Shown here piece by piece: positions 19,209 through 28,310 of a stretch of 64,000 nucleotides of DNA. Source of the DNA: Sphingomonas sp. TDK1 (GTDB lineage: Bacteria; Pseudomonadota; Alphaproteobacteria; Sphingomonadales; Sphingomonadaceae); the NCBI RefSeq assembly GCF_001650735.1, contig NZ_LXVY01000044.1:62001-126000 (forward strand). The letters run 5' to 3'. How positions within the stretch are numbered: position 1 is the first letter of the stretch; the number at the start of each line of letters is the position of its first letter. Made by a program: the position numbers and the translations under genes. The notes below the pieces were generated by a model, which worked only from the letters and a program-made list of their open reading frames with translations, did not search any database and was not told where the DNA came from.

Positions 19209-20691
19209 CATCCGCGACGTCGTGATCGTCGGCGGCGGCACGGCCGGGTGGATGGCCGCAGCTGCCTTTTCGCGCGTTCTCAACAATGGCTATACCCGCA
19301 TCACCCTGGTCGAGTCCGACGAGATCGGCACCGTGGGCGTGGGCGAAGCGACGATCCCGCCGATCCTCCGTTTCAACCAGATGATCGGCCTAGCCGAGAA
19401 CCAGTTCCTCGCGGAGACCGGCGGCACTTTCAAGCTGGGCATCGAGTTTGTCGACTGGGGCGCGCTTGGCGACCGCTACTTTCATCCTTTCGGCAACTAT
19501 GGCCAGGATCTGGAAGGCATCCCATTTCACCAACTATATCTCCGCGAGCGGGCACGTCGTCCGCTTCCGGAGATTGCAGCCTGGTCCATGAGCGCAGTGG
19601 CGGCATCGCTGGGACGGTTCGGGCGGCCTGCCGCCACGGCGCAATCCCCTATTCGCGACCTTTTCTACGCCTTTCACTTCGATGCAGGCCTGTACGCGCA
19701 GTTGCTTCGCAGACTGGCAGAATCGCGCGGGGTTTCACGGGTCGAAGGCAAGGTCGTCACCGTGGCGCAGCGGTCGGAGGACGGATTCGTCCAATCGGTG
19801 GCGCTTGCCGATGGCCGTGTCGTCGCGGGGGACCTGTTCATCGATTGCTCCGGCTTTCGCGGACTGTTGATCGAGGACGCACTCCAGACCGGCTACGAAG
19901 ATTGGCGACGCTGGCTGCCTTGCGACCGTGCGATCGCGGCCCCCTGCGCCAATGTGGGAGAGCCCACGCCCTTTACGCGCGCCACCGCGCGCGAAGCCGG
20001 TTGGCAATGGCGCATTCCGTTGCAGCATCGCACGGGCAACGGTCTGGTCTATTGCAGCGACTATTTGGAGGACGACGCTGCCGAGCGGCAACTGCTAGGA
20101 TCGCTGGAAGGATCTCCGCTGGCGGCCCCGCGGCGCCTGCGCTTCACCACCGGGCGGCGACGCGCGCTATGGTCGCACAACGTCGTGGCGCTTGGCCTTG
20201 CCGGCGGGTTTCTCGAACCGCTTGAGTCGACCAGCATCCATCTGATTCAGAGCGGCATCTCGCGCCTGATCGCGCTCTTCCCGGACAAGCGCTTCGATCC
20301 GATCGAACGCGAAGAGTATAATCGGCAGATGGGCACGCTCTACGACGACGTTCGCGATTTCATCATCCTTCACTACAAGGCGACGTCCCGCACCGACTCC
20401 CCGTTCTGGGATCGCTGCCGCACGATGGACATTCCCGATAGCCTTGCGCAGCGGATCGCACTGTTCGAAAGCAAGGGCCGCCTGTTCCGCGAGGGGCACG
20501 AGCTTTTCTCTAGCCCCAGCTGGGTGGCAGTTTGCATGGGTCAGCATATCGTGCCCAGCGACCACGAACCCATCGCCGATGCACTGGACGAAGATCTCGT
20601 AGCCCAGGCGCTGGACCAGATGCAGCGCGGGTACCGCGAGACCGCAGAGCGGCTCCCTACCCATGGCGAATTCCTCCGCCGCTGCACCTGA
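19195..20691 (+). CDS. Flavin-dependent tryptophan halogenase family protein (third of three)
   Basis: A 498-residue protein with all expected motifs: GGGTAGW (13-19), GVGEATIPP (48-56), catalytic lysine K80 in GTFKLGIEF, WQWRIP (270-275) and LEPLESTS with E344-S345. It is closer to the first copy than to the degenerate middle copy. It begins inside the end of the previous gene. Unlike its two upstream partners its FAD loop uses GGC codons, with no long G tract. The 287 bases after it (20692-20978) hold no gene, and an AT-rich stretch near 20880-20960 probably carries the promoter of the GSCFA gene. Confidence 0.9.
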   Translation: MNEHSIRDVVIVGGGTAGWMAAAAFSRVLNNGYTRITLVESDEIGTVGVGEATIPPILRFNQMIGLAENQFLAETGGTFKLGIEFVDWGALGDRYFHPFGNYGQDLEGIPFHQLYLRERARRPLPEIAAWSMSAVAASLGRFGRPAATAQSPIRDLFYAFHFDAGLYAQLLRRLAESRGVSRVEGKVVTVAQRSEDGFVQSVALADGRVVAGDLFIDCSGFRGLLIEDALQTGYEDWRRWLPCDRAIAAPCANVGEPTPFTRATAREAGWQWRIPLQHRTGNGLVYCSDYLEDDAAERQLLGSLEGSPLAAPRRLRFTTGRRRALWSHNVVALGLAGGFLEPLESTSIHLIQSGISRLIALFPDKRFDPIEREEYNRQMGTLYDDVRDFIILHYKATSRTDSPFWDRCRTMDIPDSLAQRIALFESKGRLFREGHELFSSPSWVAVCMGQHIVPSDHEPIADALDEDLVAQALDQMQRGYRETAERLPTHGEFLRRCT

Positions 20692-20978
20692 CTTTCGACG
20701 CAAGCGCTGCACCGGCATCCATTGCGGACAGGGACGCGACGTCTCGCGTGATACCTGATCCGTCGGCTGCGGCCTAGCACTTGGGCAGAACAGCCCAACG
20801 AACGCGGGCGCACGGCGTCGACGTCTCCGCGGGCTCGGCATCGTCATCGTTCGGCCAATCTACGGAAAGACCTCAATCGACCCCGAACGATTTTCTGTAC
20901 TATATGTACAAACATACGAACGATCGAGGCTTTATTCTCACAGTGCCGTTCGAGATTCAATCATAGCAGGATTGATTC

Positions 20979-22073
20979 ATGGCCGATCTACCCACATTCC
21001 CCTATCGCACCGTTCCAGATACGGCGCGCTGGAGTACTTCCATATCTGGACGCTCAGCAATAGAAATCGACCCGCATCACGCTCCCTACTTACGTATTAA
21101 CCCTGAGGACCGTGTAGCCTCTGCAGGAAGCTGCTTTGCCCAGCGGATATCGCAATCCTTGCAAAGTAGCGGCTATAACTACCTGATAACGGAAAAGGGC
21201 CCGCCGTTCCTGAATTCAGCAAAACGGCACGAGCTCGGCTATGGCGTCTACTCCGCACGCCACGGCAACATCTACACCGCCCTCCAGTTACTGCAACTCT
21301 TCCAGCGTGCGTTCGGCGGACCTGTGCCGCACGAGCCGATCTGGCGCCTGGCGGACGGGCACTACGCCGACCCCTTCCGGCCTTCGGTGCAGATTGGCGG
21401 GTTCCAGAGCGAAGAGGAATGCCTTCGTGACCGCGCGAGCCACCTTGCGGCCGTGCGACAGATGTTCCTCGACGTCGACGTTTTCATCTTCACGCTTGGC
21501 CTGACCGAGGCTTGGTACAGCATGGTTGACGGCGCGGTCTTCCCCACCTGCCCCGGATCGGTGCTGGGCGGAACCTATGATCCGGCACGCCACGCGTTCA
21601 TCAATTTCAGCGTCGACGAAGTCACCGCGCATCTGGAGGAGTTTCGCGAGGCGCTTGGCGCGGTCAACCCAAAGGCGCAGATACTGCTGACGGTCTCTCC
21701 CGTCCCGCTGCAGGCGACCTTCGAACCGCGGCACGTCCTGCAATCGACGGTCTATTCCAAGTCCGTGCTGCGCGTAGTGTGCGAGAATATGGTCCGCCGC
21801 CACGCCAATGTGCACTATTTCGGCTCCTACGAAATCGTCGTGGCGACCGGGGACAGCAAGAGCTACTTCCTCGACGATCACCGCACCGTGTCCGACACCG
21901 CCGTCGCCCATGTGCTGCAGTGCTTCCATCGCCAGTTCACCGGCGCCGGCGGAAACGCCGCACCCGCAGCAGCGCCCGATGCGGCAGCAGTTCGTACCAT
22001 GCCGAAGCCGATGTGCGACGAAGACTTGGTGATGGCGGCCCTTGCCGATCAGATCGCCGGACGCCCCCAATGA
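20979..22073 (+). CDS. GSCFA-domain protein
   Basis: A 364-residue protein with the family signature AGSCFAQ at residues 49-55 and the long GSCFA domain to about residue 320 (FIFTLGLTEAW, ILLTVSPVPLQATF, YFLDDHRTVSD). The domain is related to SGNH/GDSL hydrolases; the serine/cysteine of the signature and DDxR near the end are candidate active-site residues. Its biochemical role is not established. AGGA precedes the ATG. Its stop overlaps the start of a second SGNH-like gene (ATGA), so the pair probably works together, downstream of the halogenase trio. Confidence 0.85.
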   Translation: MADLPTFPYRTVPDTARWSTSISGRSAIEIDPHHAPYLRINPEDRVASAGSCFAQRISQSLQSSGYNYLITEKGPPFLNSAKRHELGYGVYSARHGNIYTALQLLQLFQRAFGGPVPHEPIWRLADGHYADPFRPSVQIGGFQSEEECLRDRASHLAAVRQMFLDVDVFIFTLGLTEAWYSMVDGAVFPTCPGSVLGGTYDPARHAFINFSVDEVTAHLEEFREALGAVNPKAQILLTVSPVPLQATFEPRHVLQSTVYSKSVLRVVCENMVRRHANVHYFGSYEIVVATGDSKSYFLDDHRTVSDTAVAHVLQCFHRQFTGAGGNAAPAAAPDAAAVRTMPKPMCDEDLVMAALADQIAGRPQ

Positions 22074-23590
22074 GCGTGGAGCTTCTGGGCGCGGTCACCC
22101 CGATCCACATGATCGGGGAAAGCCACAGCCTCATCTTCAGCAATCTCCTGTTCCGCGCGAACGACGGCAATTATCTGTGCAGGACGCGCTTCCTGCCGAT
22201 GCTTGCGGCGGATTATGCAGACGGGACGACGGTCCATGCCGACTACGCCAGCGCCCTGCTTGGCGACGGCATTCTCGACCAATCGCTGCGTCCCGCTTTC
22301 ATGAATGCGGACGCATCGGCTGCGTTTCTGGCGGGCATGCCTCTGTTGTCGCCGCCCATGGTGCTTTTTGCCGGGGATATGGATCTGCACCAGATGTTCG
22401 CGCAGATGGCGGAGGGCTTCGACTTCCTGCTGCCGGACGACCTGCAGTATGGATTCGACGACACCAAGCAGATCGTCAGCTACGCCGATATCTGCGCGCA
22501 CATATCGCAGTTCCTGACGCCATTCTTCGCGACGGTGGAGCAGTTGCGCGACGTCGGCTTTAGCCGGTTGATGATCCACTGCCTGCCGCCCCGCACGGCC
22601 GACAGCGCCTCGGCCGCGCGCTGGACGAAAGGCCTCGTCGTGGACGCACCCGTCCGCGCCAAGCTCACGGTGGCGGCCAACCGGCTGATCGCGGACTTTT
22701 GCGCTCGCGTCGACATCGACTTCATCGACACCTGGCCCGAACTTGCCGCCAACGGCTATCTGCGCCCGGAATTCGAGTTGGACGGCGTCCACGTCAACCG
22801 CGCATCGGCGGTTGCTACGCTCGACAAGATCAGCACCATTCTGCGCGACAATACGGCGAGGATCTGGAACATTGCCCGCTACGAAACAGCCATCGCGCAG
22901 GCGCCGCCCCATGCCCAGACGGACACTGCGCAGGACGCACGGTGGGCGGCGCTCGGCCTGGCCGACGCGCAGATCGACCCGGGTTTTGTCGAGGAAGCAA
23001 CTGTTGCGGCCACCACGTCCGTATGGTCCTCTACGAATGCACAGGCGCGGCCCGACTGGATCGGACGCCCGGCAGCCGGCTGCATGGGCATGGCGTCGGC
23101 AGAGCCGCCAGCCTCCCTTCTCGCCAGTGCGCATGCCGTCTTCCGTGCGGGGGACGCGCACGCGCTCCTGCATGCCGGCGCGCCGCACCAACTCACCATC
23201 AGCAGTTTCCGGCCGGTCCGCTACGCCCCGGCGGCGCAAGGACCCCAGCCCCTGCCCTCCCCCTCCGGCACCCGACGCGCGATGCTTTTCCTCTCATCGA
23301 CCGAGCGCGTCCGCTTCCATGGAATCGACGGCGCGATTCTCATGCCTGCCCGCATCGAACGGGGACGATGCATCGTCTATGATCCGCATCGCGTGGTCGT
23401 TCAGCTGGATGCGGGACCGGAAGAACTCGATGTGCTGGAACTGGCGGCGCATCCGAGGCTTGCCGGCCAGCCTTTCAGGATCGTCTGGGCAGGGCTGTGC
23501 GACTGGCCCGCCGACCCCTATTGCTTCGGCGTCGCAGGGATGGAGGCGTGTCCCGGCTTCGAAAACCCGCTCTTTCGTCTTCGGGCTTGA
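22070..23590 (+). CDS. SGNH-hydrolase-like protein with C-terminal extension
   Basis: A 506-residue protein translated from an ATG inside the GSCFA stop codon. The first 260 residues look like an SGNH hydrolase: GESHS (16-20) as block I and DGVH (238-241) as the Asp-x-x-His block V. The remaining 240 residues are unfamiliar, with beta-rich stretches and no membrane segment or signal peptide. No named family was recognised for the whole protein. Pairing with a GSCFA protein suggests a two-enzyme unit that adds or removes acyl groups, an inference only. Confidence 0.65.
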   Translation: MSVELLGAVTPIHMIGESHSLIFSNLLFRANDGNYLCRTRFLPMLAADYADGTTVHADYASALLGDGILDQSLRPAFMNADASAAFLAGMPLLSPPMVLFAGDMDLHQMFAQMAEGFDFLLPDDLQYGFDDTKQIVSYADICAHISQFLTPFFATVEQLRDVGFSRLMIHCLPPRTADSASAARWTKGLVVDAPVRAKLTVAANRLIADFCARVDIDFIDTWPELAANGYLRPEFELDGVHVNRASAVATLDKISTILRDNTARIWNIARYETAIAQAPPHAQTDTAQDARWAALGLADAQIDPGFVEEATVAATTSVWSSTNAQARPDWIGRPAAGCMGMASAEPPASLLASAHAVFRAGDAHALLHAGAPHQLTISSFRPVRYAPAAQGPQPLPSPSGTRRAMLFLSSTERVRFHGIDGAILMPARIERGRCIVYDPHRVVVQLDAGPEELDVLELAAHPRLAGQPFRIVWAGLCDWPADPYCFGVAGMEACPGFENPLFRLRA

Positions 23591-23645
23591 GCTGCCGCAT
23601 CGGCGCGGCCACGAACGTCGCCCGAGGCCAGGATAACCGCCGAGC

Positions 23646-24497
23646 CTAGGCCGGTCGATCGCCCATGCGTTCGCCCAGCCGCACCGACCGTTCCGGGCCC
23701 CAATGTTCGTCAAACGCGATCGCGCCGGGGCGGAAGAGCATCACGATCGTCGACCCCAGCAGGAAGCGGCCCATTTCCGCGCCCTGCTCCAGCACGATAT
23801 GCTGGTCGGCATAGTCCCACGCGCTCGGCTGCCCTGTTCGCTTGGCGTTGACGACACCGTGCCACACCGTCGCCATGCTGCCGACGATCGTGGCGCCCAC
23901 CAGCACCATGACGAAGCGACCATGCTCCGCGCTGTCGAACACGCACACAACCCGCTCGTTGCGCGCGAACAGATCGGGCACCCCGCGCGCCGTAACCGGG
24001 TTTACCGAGAACAGGCTGCCGGGCACGTGGACCATGCGGATCAGCCTGCCCGCGCAGGGCATGTGCAGACGGTGATAATCGCGGGGCGATAGATAGAGAT
24101 TGGCGAAGCAGCCGTACCGGAATTCGGCCGCCAGCACATCGTCGCCGCCGAGCAGCGCGGTGATGGTGTAGCGATGCCCCTTGGCCTGCACGATATGGTG
24201 ATCGTCAATCGCCCCGAGCTGGCTGATCGCACCGTCTACCGGACAAACGAAATCCGCACGTGCCATTGGGCGCGCGTCGGGGCGCAGCGGTCGGGTGAAA
24301 AAGTCGTTGAAGCTGGCATAGCCGGCAATATCCGGATCCGCCGCCTCCTGCATGTCCACGCCATAGCGGGCGACGAACCGCCGGATCAGCCAGCGGGTAA
24401 ACGCCCCGCCCCGCGCGCGGGCGACATGCCCGGCCAACAGGGTGAGCCGCTGCTTGGGCAGGGCGTGTTGCAGAAGTACGGCTAGGCGATCGGACAA
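23646..24497 (-). CDS. psd: Phosphatidylserine decarboxylase, Escherichia coli-type
   Basis: Makes phosphatidylethanolamine from phosphatidylserine. The 283-residue reading matches E. coli Psd nearly end to end: YGVDMQEA, FNDFFTRPLRP, VDGAISQLG (D88), YLSPRDYHRLHMPC (H145), LFSVNPVTA, LFARNERVVC, VGATIVGS, and the self-cleavage site LGST (247-250, with S249 becoming the pyruvoyl group). The start is taken as TTG 24497 because similarity begins there and a G-rich stretch lies upstream; the open frame extends further. The C-terminal tail of E. coli Psd is missing. Many alphaproteobacteria use a shorter Psd type, so this version may be acquired. Confidence 0.9.
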   Translation of the reverse strand: MSDRLAVLLQHALPKQRLTLLAGHVARARGGAFTRWLIRRFVARYGVDMQEAADPDIAGYASFNDFFTRPLRPDARPMARADFVCPVDGAISQLGAIDDHHIVQAKGHRYTITALLGGDDVLAAEFRYGCFANLYLSPRDYHRLHMPCAGRLIRMVHVPGSLFSVNPVTARGVPDLFARNERVVCVFDSAEHGRFVMVLVGATIVGSMATVWHGVVNAKRTGQPSAWDYADQHIVLEQGAEMGRFLLGSTIVMLFRPGAIAFDEHWGPERSVRLGERMGDRPA

Positions 24498-24897
24498 GGC
24501 TACCCCCGGAATGTGGCCGGCAGCTGTAGCAGCCGACCACGGCAGGACGCGAGTGTCTCGTTTGGCGAGCCAGACCCTTCGCCGGGCGCGGCGAACGGTG
24601 GCGGCCATGTGCTGGGCCATCAGGGTACCAGCAGCACCCGGGCAGCGCCCCCCCGTCAGCGAGCCGTGCGTCGAACCAGGTGTCCGGGTCTCGAGGATCA
24701 TAATTGCGGGAGATACTCCGCGCCGCCTCTTGCACCCGCCGCACCGGCTCGGCCCTGCCACAGATAGTGTTCAGGCGCAGATCGCGATACCCGATTGCCC
24801 TTCGGGGCGATGTCGAGGGCGCAGGCGGACATGAGGCGCAGGCCGGCAGCGGCACGGCGCCCCGAAGGTTCGGGTTCCTCCCCGATGATGCGTCGGG
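24498..24897. other. 400-base stretch without an assignable gene
   Basis: Several open frames cross this stretch, but none has a recognisable domain or ribosome site. One minus-strand frame reads plausibly like protein around YDPRDPDTWFDARLADGG and then loses that character, which could mean a decayed gene. The psd promoter should lie here. Confidence 0.4.
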
Positions 24898-25542
24898 CTA
24901 GCGCGCCGCCCGGCACTTCGGGCTCGGTGCGAAGTTCCCGTGCCACCGCGCCACGACGGCGATCATTGCCAGCTCGATCGCAAGCACGACGCCTTGGAGC
25001 AGCGCCTGCCGCCCATCGACGAACAACACGCCCATGAACGTCACCAATGTCGCCGATGCCGACAGGCTCGCGCTGCCCCAGCGCAGCGCTGCAGCCCAGT
25101 CGCGCTCCAGCAGCACCCAGGCGATCCGCAGATGTCCCAGGCCGATCAGCACCTGGAGCAGCGCCAGCGTCGGAATCGCCGACTGATAGACACCGCGCAG
25201 CAGGCTTTCCTGCAACCCGCCGTCCAGCATAGCCCCGACCAGTCCGTGCTGCCCGGGATAGAGATAGGGCAAGCCGAACAGTGCGCAGCCGATCTGGAGC
25301 GCCGCCATCGGCAACAGGATGCCGAGCGCCACCGCATAGCTGGTCAGAATGAAGCGGCCTTCGTCAGCCGTCACCAGGCCGCGTCCCGCGGCGATCAGGC
25401 AGCCGAGCGCGAATTGCAGCGGCGCGCCCTCTTCGATCGCCGTTTCCAGCTCGGCAGCCATGGCAAGGGCCCAGTCCTGCTTACGCTCTCCCAGACATGC
25501 GCCGGGAAGCCGCAGGATCGCGCATGCGAGGGCGATCTTCAT
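24898..25542 (-). CDS. Hypothetical integral membrane protein linked to PadR regulator
   Basis: A 214-residue protein with about four hydrophobic segments (near 68-90, 120-138, 150-172, 176-196) after a soluble N-terminal 55 residues containing ERKQDWALAMAAELE. That opening is typical of small membrane proteins encoded next to PadR regulators. Its start overlaps the PadR stop by four bases, so the two are coupled. No function can be assigned. Confidence 0.75.
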   Translation of the reverse strand: MKIALACAILRLPGACLGERKQDWALAMAAELETAIEEGAPLQFALGCLIAAGRGLVTADEGRFILTSYAVALGILLPMAALQIGCALFGLPYLYPGQHGLVGAMLDGGLQESLLRGVYQSAIPTLALLQVLIGLGHLRIAWVLLERDWAAALRWGSASLSASATLVTFMGVLFVDGRQALLQGVVLAIELAMIAVVARWHGNFAPSPKCRAAR

Positions 25543-25856
25543 GCCAGCGCGCCCCGCAACGAGGTCCCCTGGGCATCGCCCGCCAGTTCGCGCGCCAGCG
25601 CCACGCCTGCCGACGTCAGTCTATAGGCATGCCGCGCTGGACGGCCCGGCTGCGCCGGCTCTCGCCACTCCGCTTCTACCAGCCCCTGCTCGGTCATCCG
25701 CATCAGCAACGGATAGAGCGTTCCCGACATCAGGCCCGTCGCCTTCATGAGGTCATAGCCGTGCCGCCATTCACTTCGCTCGGCGGCCAGGGCGTCGAGG
25801 AGGAGGCGCATCTGCTTCGAAGGCTGCCGCTTTTTAACCATATATGATAGCAACAT
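25539..25856 (-). CDS. PadR-family transcriptional repressor
   Basis: A 105-residue winged-helix regulator. RHGYDLMKATGLMSGTLYPLL is the recognition helix region, followed by the wing MTEQGLVEAEW and the end YRLTSAGVALARELAG. The start is at ATG 25856 or the in-frame ATG 25841 (MVKKRQP); neither has a clear ribosome site, so translation may be leaderless. Palindromic AT-rich DNA covers the start region and suggests autoregulation. Confidence 0.88.
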   Translation of the reverse strand: MLLSYMVKKRQPSKQMRLLLDALAAERSEWRHGYDLMKATGLMSGTLYPLLMRMTEQGLVEAEWREPAQPGRPARHAYRLTSAGVALARELAGDAQGTSLRGALA

Positions 25857-25860
25857 ATGT
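25839..25860. promoter_or_regulatory. Candidate PadR operator
   Basis: ACATATGT (25853-25860) is a perfect palindrome, and CATAT (25839-25843) pairs with ATATG (25855-25859) across it. It is AT-rich in a GC-rich region and overlaps the padR start, as expected for an autorepressor site. PadR binding here is inferred. Confidence 0.4.
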
Positions 25861-25875
25861 AGACTTAAAGGTCAA

Positions 25876-27015
25876 TCACCGATGATGGGAATCTTGCGGT
25901 AGCAAGTGAGCTTGAAGCAGGCCCCGAATGGGGGCATCCCACCACCGCAAGGCAATGGCGGCGAAAACGATCGTGAACACGTATAGCAGCACAGCCACGC
26001 CGACCGTGGCGCTCGGCGTCCCCGGTGCCAGCACCACCCAGTTCATGTAGACATACACGAACGGGTAATGGGTGATGTACAGCGGGTAGGACAGGCGCCC
26101 GGCCAGCTTGCACAGCCGCGCCGTCACCAAACTGCCGGAAGAATGCTGCCCGGCCACCAGAATCGCAGGAAAAAGCAGCAACACGCAGCCAGCCTGATAG
26201 AGGCCGTTCAGCTTCACCCCGCCGACCTGCGGAAAGACCGGGGCGGCGAATGCGAGAACCAACAGCAAGCTGAGCGGCACGAAGCCGATCCGCAACCGCG
26301 GCAGCCGGTCGCGGAGTCGGTAGAGCAGCAGTCCGATCAGGAAGGGATAGGCCAGCCGCACCGGCGCGCCCCAGAAATTGTGGAGGCCCCAGCCGGTATC
26401 GTAGGAGCCCAGCGTGAGCGCGGTTGCGAGGGAGACAACGGCCGCCACCCCCGCCAGTGCGGACAGCCACCGGACGTTCAGCCGCCGCAGGACGAGCGCG
26501 TAGGCGAGGTTGGCGATATATTCCTGCAGCAGAGTCCAGGCGGGTGCATTGAGCGGATGGCTGTCCCCAAGGCGATTGGGCAGTGCCGCCGCCGGAAGCG
26601 CCAGCACTGCGGCGACGAAAGCCAGCGCCACCAGCCATGTGGACGCCTGCTGCCGATCACCGGCAAATGGGTCGGCTAGATAGCTCACCAGCCCCAGCAC
26701 GGCGCCGAGCAACACCAACGGGTGTAGGCGGACCAGCCGGCGGAGAAGGAAGCCGCGCACGGTCATCACGTTCCAGCGATCGTCATAGGCATAGCCGACG
26801 ACGAACCCCGAAAGAGCGAAGAAGAAATCCACGGCGAGATAGGCATGCGGCAGCAGCAGCCGGTCCGCCTCGAACAGCACGGTAATGCCCTGGATGTGGA
26901 ACGCCACGACCAGCAGCGCCGCCGTACCCCGCAATCCGTCAAGCACGTCGAAATGCGCCTTGCCGCAGCCGGTGGTATCGGACGTCGGCGCGGGTGCGTG
27001 GCGCGACCCGATCAT
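25876..27015 (-). CDS. Acyltransferase 3 family membrane protein
   Basis: A 379-residue integral membrane acyltransferase with about ten hydrophobic segments. The family signature LDGLRGTAALLVVAFH begins near residue 25, and FFALSGFVVGYAY follows at about 68-80; the histidine of VVAFH and the arginine of LRG are the usual catalytic-site residues. Such enzymes O-acylate sugars, polysaccharides or peptidoglycan. The start overlaps the stop of the upstream sugar O-acetyltransferase gene (ATGA), so both likely modify the same carbohydrate. Confidence 0.87.
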   Translation of the reverse strand: MIGSRHAPAPTSDTTGCGKAHFDVLDGLRGTAALLVVAFHIQGITVLFEADRLLLPHAYLAVDFFFALSGFVVGYAYDDRWNVMTVRGFLLRRLVRLHPLVLLGAVLGLVSYLADPFAGDRQQASTWLVALAFVAAVLALPAAALPNRLGDSHPLNAPAWTLLQEYIANLAYALVLRRLNVRWLSALAGVAAVVSLATALTLGSYDTGWGLHNFWGAPVRLAYPFLIGLLLYRLRDRLPRLRIGFVPLSLLLVLAFAAPVFPQVGGVKLNGLYQAGCVLLLFPAILVAGQHSSGSLVTARLCKLAGRLSYPLYITHYPFVYVYMNWVVLAPGTPSATVGVAVLLYVFTIVFAAIALRWWDAPIRGLLQAHLLPQDSHHR

Positions 27016-27560
27016 CGCACGCGCGGCCGTGCGGGGTTGCCCATCACCGTGATGCCCGGCGGAACATCGCGTGTAACCACGCTGCCCGCGCCGATGATGG
27101 CATCCTCCCCGATCGTCACGCCCGGCAGGATCAGCGCGCCGCCGCCGATCCACACATTGGCACCGATGCGGATCGGCCGCCCATACTCCAGCCCCCGCGC
27201 GCGAAGCACCGGATCGCGGGGGTGATCGGCCGTGAGAATCTGCACGCCCGGCCCGATCTGCGCCCCCGCGCCGATCTCGACCCGCACCACATCGAGGATG
27301 ACGCAGCCGAAATTGAGGAAGACCCGCGCCCCGAGATGGATGTTCGTGCCATAATCGCAGTGGAAGGGCGGACGCACCACCGCCCCCTCGCCCACCTGCC
27401 CCAGCCCCTCGGCGAGCAACGCATGCCGGTCAGCCGCATCCCACGCCAGGGACGCATTGTATCGAGCCATCCACGCTGCCGCGCGCGCGGCGTCTGCGGC
27501 AATTTCGGGGTCGTCGGCGGTGTAGAGATCGCCGGCCAGCATGCGTTGCTTTTGCGACAT
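27012..27560 (-). CDS. Sugar O-acetyltransferase, maltose acetyltransferase/NodL type
   Basis: A 182-residue left-handed beta-helix acetyltransferase using acetyl-CoA. The N-terminal Mac domain (MLAGDLYTADDPEI) and hexapeptide repeats (IHLGARVFLNFGCVILD, IGANVWIGGGALILPGVTIG, IGAGSVVTRDVPPG) are complete. The catalytic histidine is in TADHPRD. The ending MGNPAR is typical. Its length equals the family norm. It lies five bases from the DUF1349 gene and overlaps the membrane acyltransferase. Confidence 0.9.
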   Translation of the reverse strand: MSQKQRMLAGDLYTADDPEIAADAARAAAWMARYNASLAWDAADRHALLAEGLGQVGEGAVVRPPFHCDYGTNIHLGARVFLNFGCVILDVVRVEIGAGAQIGPGVQILTADHPRDPVLRARGLEYGRPIRIGANVWIGGGALILPGVTIGEDAIIGAGSVVTRDVPPGITVMGNPARPRVR

Positions 27561-27565
27561 GGCGG

Positions 27566-28252
27566 TCAGCTCAGATCGTGCAGGTCTTTGCCGAGCGGCG
27601 CGGTGATGCGGAAGTCGGAGAAGCGTACCTCAAGTCCCTCGCGTTCCGGCGTGCAGGCTATCGGCCCGACCTGATAGCGCGCGGCAACCGGGAACGGCGC
27701 CAGGCGCACCAGCGGCCAGGTCTTGCCATCGGCAGACACCTGCAGCCGGAGGACGCCCTTGGCGACCGTCGCCCGCATCCAGAAATCCCCCGCATTGCCG
27801 GCATAGAGCCCCGTCGCCCAATCCGAGCGACCATCGGTAAGAACGCTGCTCAGCATCGCCCGGCCGTCCGAGAGCTCGATGCCCGCCTTCACCCAGCGGC
27901 GTTCATCGATGCGCACCATGATGCCCGCCTGATCGTAAAGCTGCGCATAGTTCCCGCGGATGCGCAATTGCGCCGTGAATGCGTCCCCCGTCGGGAAGCC
28001 CAGGAAGTGGCCGCTATCCCGCGTGAAACCATAATGGGTTTCGCGCCAGAAATCGGTGGCGCGGTCGGTGATTAGGGTCAGGTCTCCCGCGGCACCCACC
28101 TGCCAGTTCCGCGGCGCATTCAGCCAGCGGCCATCCTTGCGGCTGAAAATCGACTCGGTCTCGGGGCCGATCGTCGCTCCCGCGATCGCGGGCATGCCCA
28201 GCGCCACGGCACTCCCCAGCACCGTTCGCCGCGACAATTTCGATTCGTGCAT
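27566..28252 (-). CDS. Tat-exported DUF1349 (concanavalin-like) protein
   Basis: A 228-residue protein with an apparent twin-arginine signal (LSRRTVLGSAVALGMPAIAGA). The body matches the DUF1349 lectin-like jelly-roll family: NWQVGAAGDLTLITDRATDFW, YDQAGIMVRIDERRWVKAGIE, DFWMRATV and VGPIACTPEREGLEVRFSDF. Family members bind or degrade carbohydrates, but no activity is proved. It heads a three-gene run with two acetyl/acyltransferases and is divergent from a TetR gene, with a palindrome between them. Confidence 0.85.
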   Translation of the reverse strand: MHESKLSRRTVLGSAVALGMPAIAGATIGPETESIFSRKDGRWLNAPRNWQVGAAGDLTLITDRATDFWRETHYGFTRDSGHFLGFPTGDAFTAQLRIRGNYAQLYDQAGIMVRIDERRWVKAGIELSDGRAMLSSVLTDGRSDWATGLYAGNAGDFWMRATVAKGVLRLQVSADGKTWPLVRLAPFPVAARYQVGPIACTPEREGLEVRFSDFRITAPLGKDLHDLS

Positions 28253-28310
28253 CTTCCTTCCCCTTCAACCTTCGATCCGGCAGAAGCGCCCTGCCCCGAG
28301 AACGGCACAC

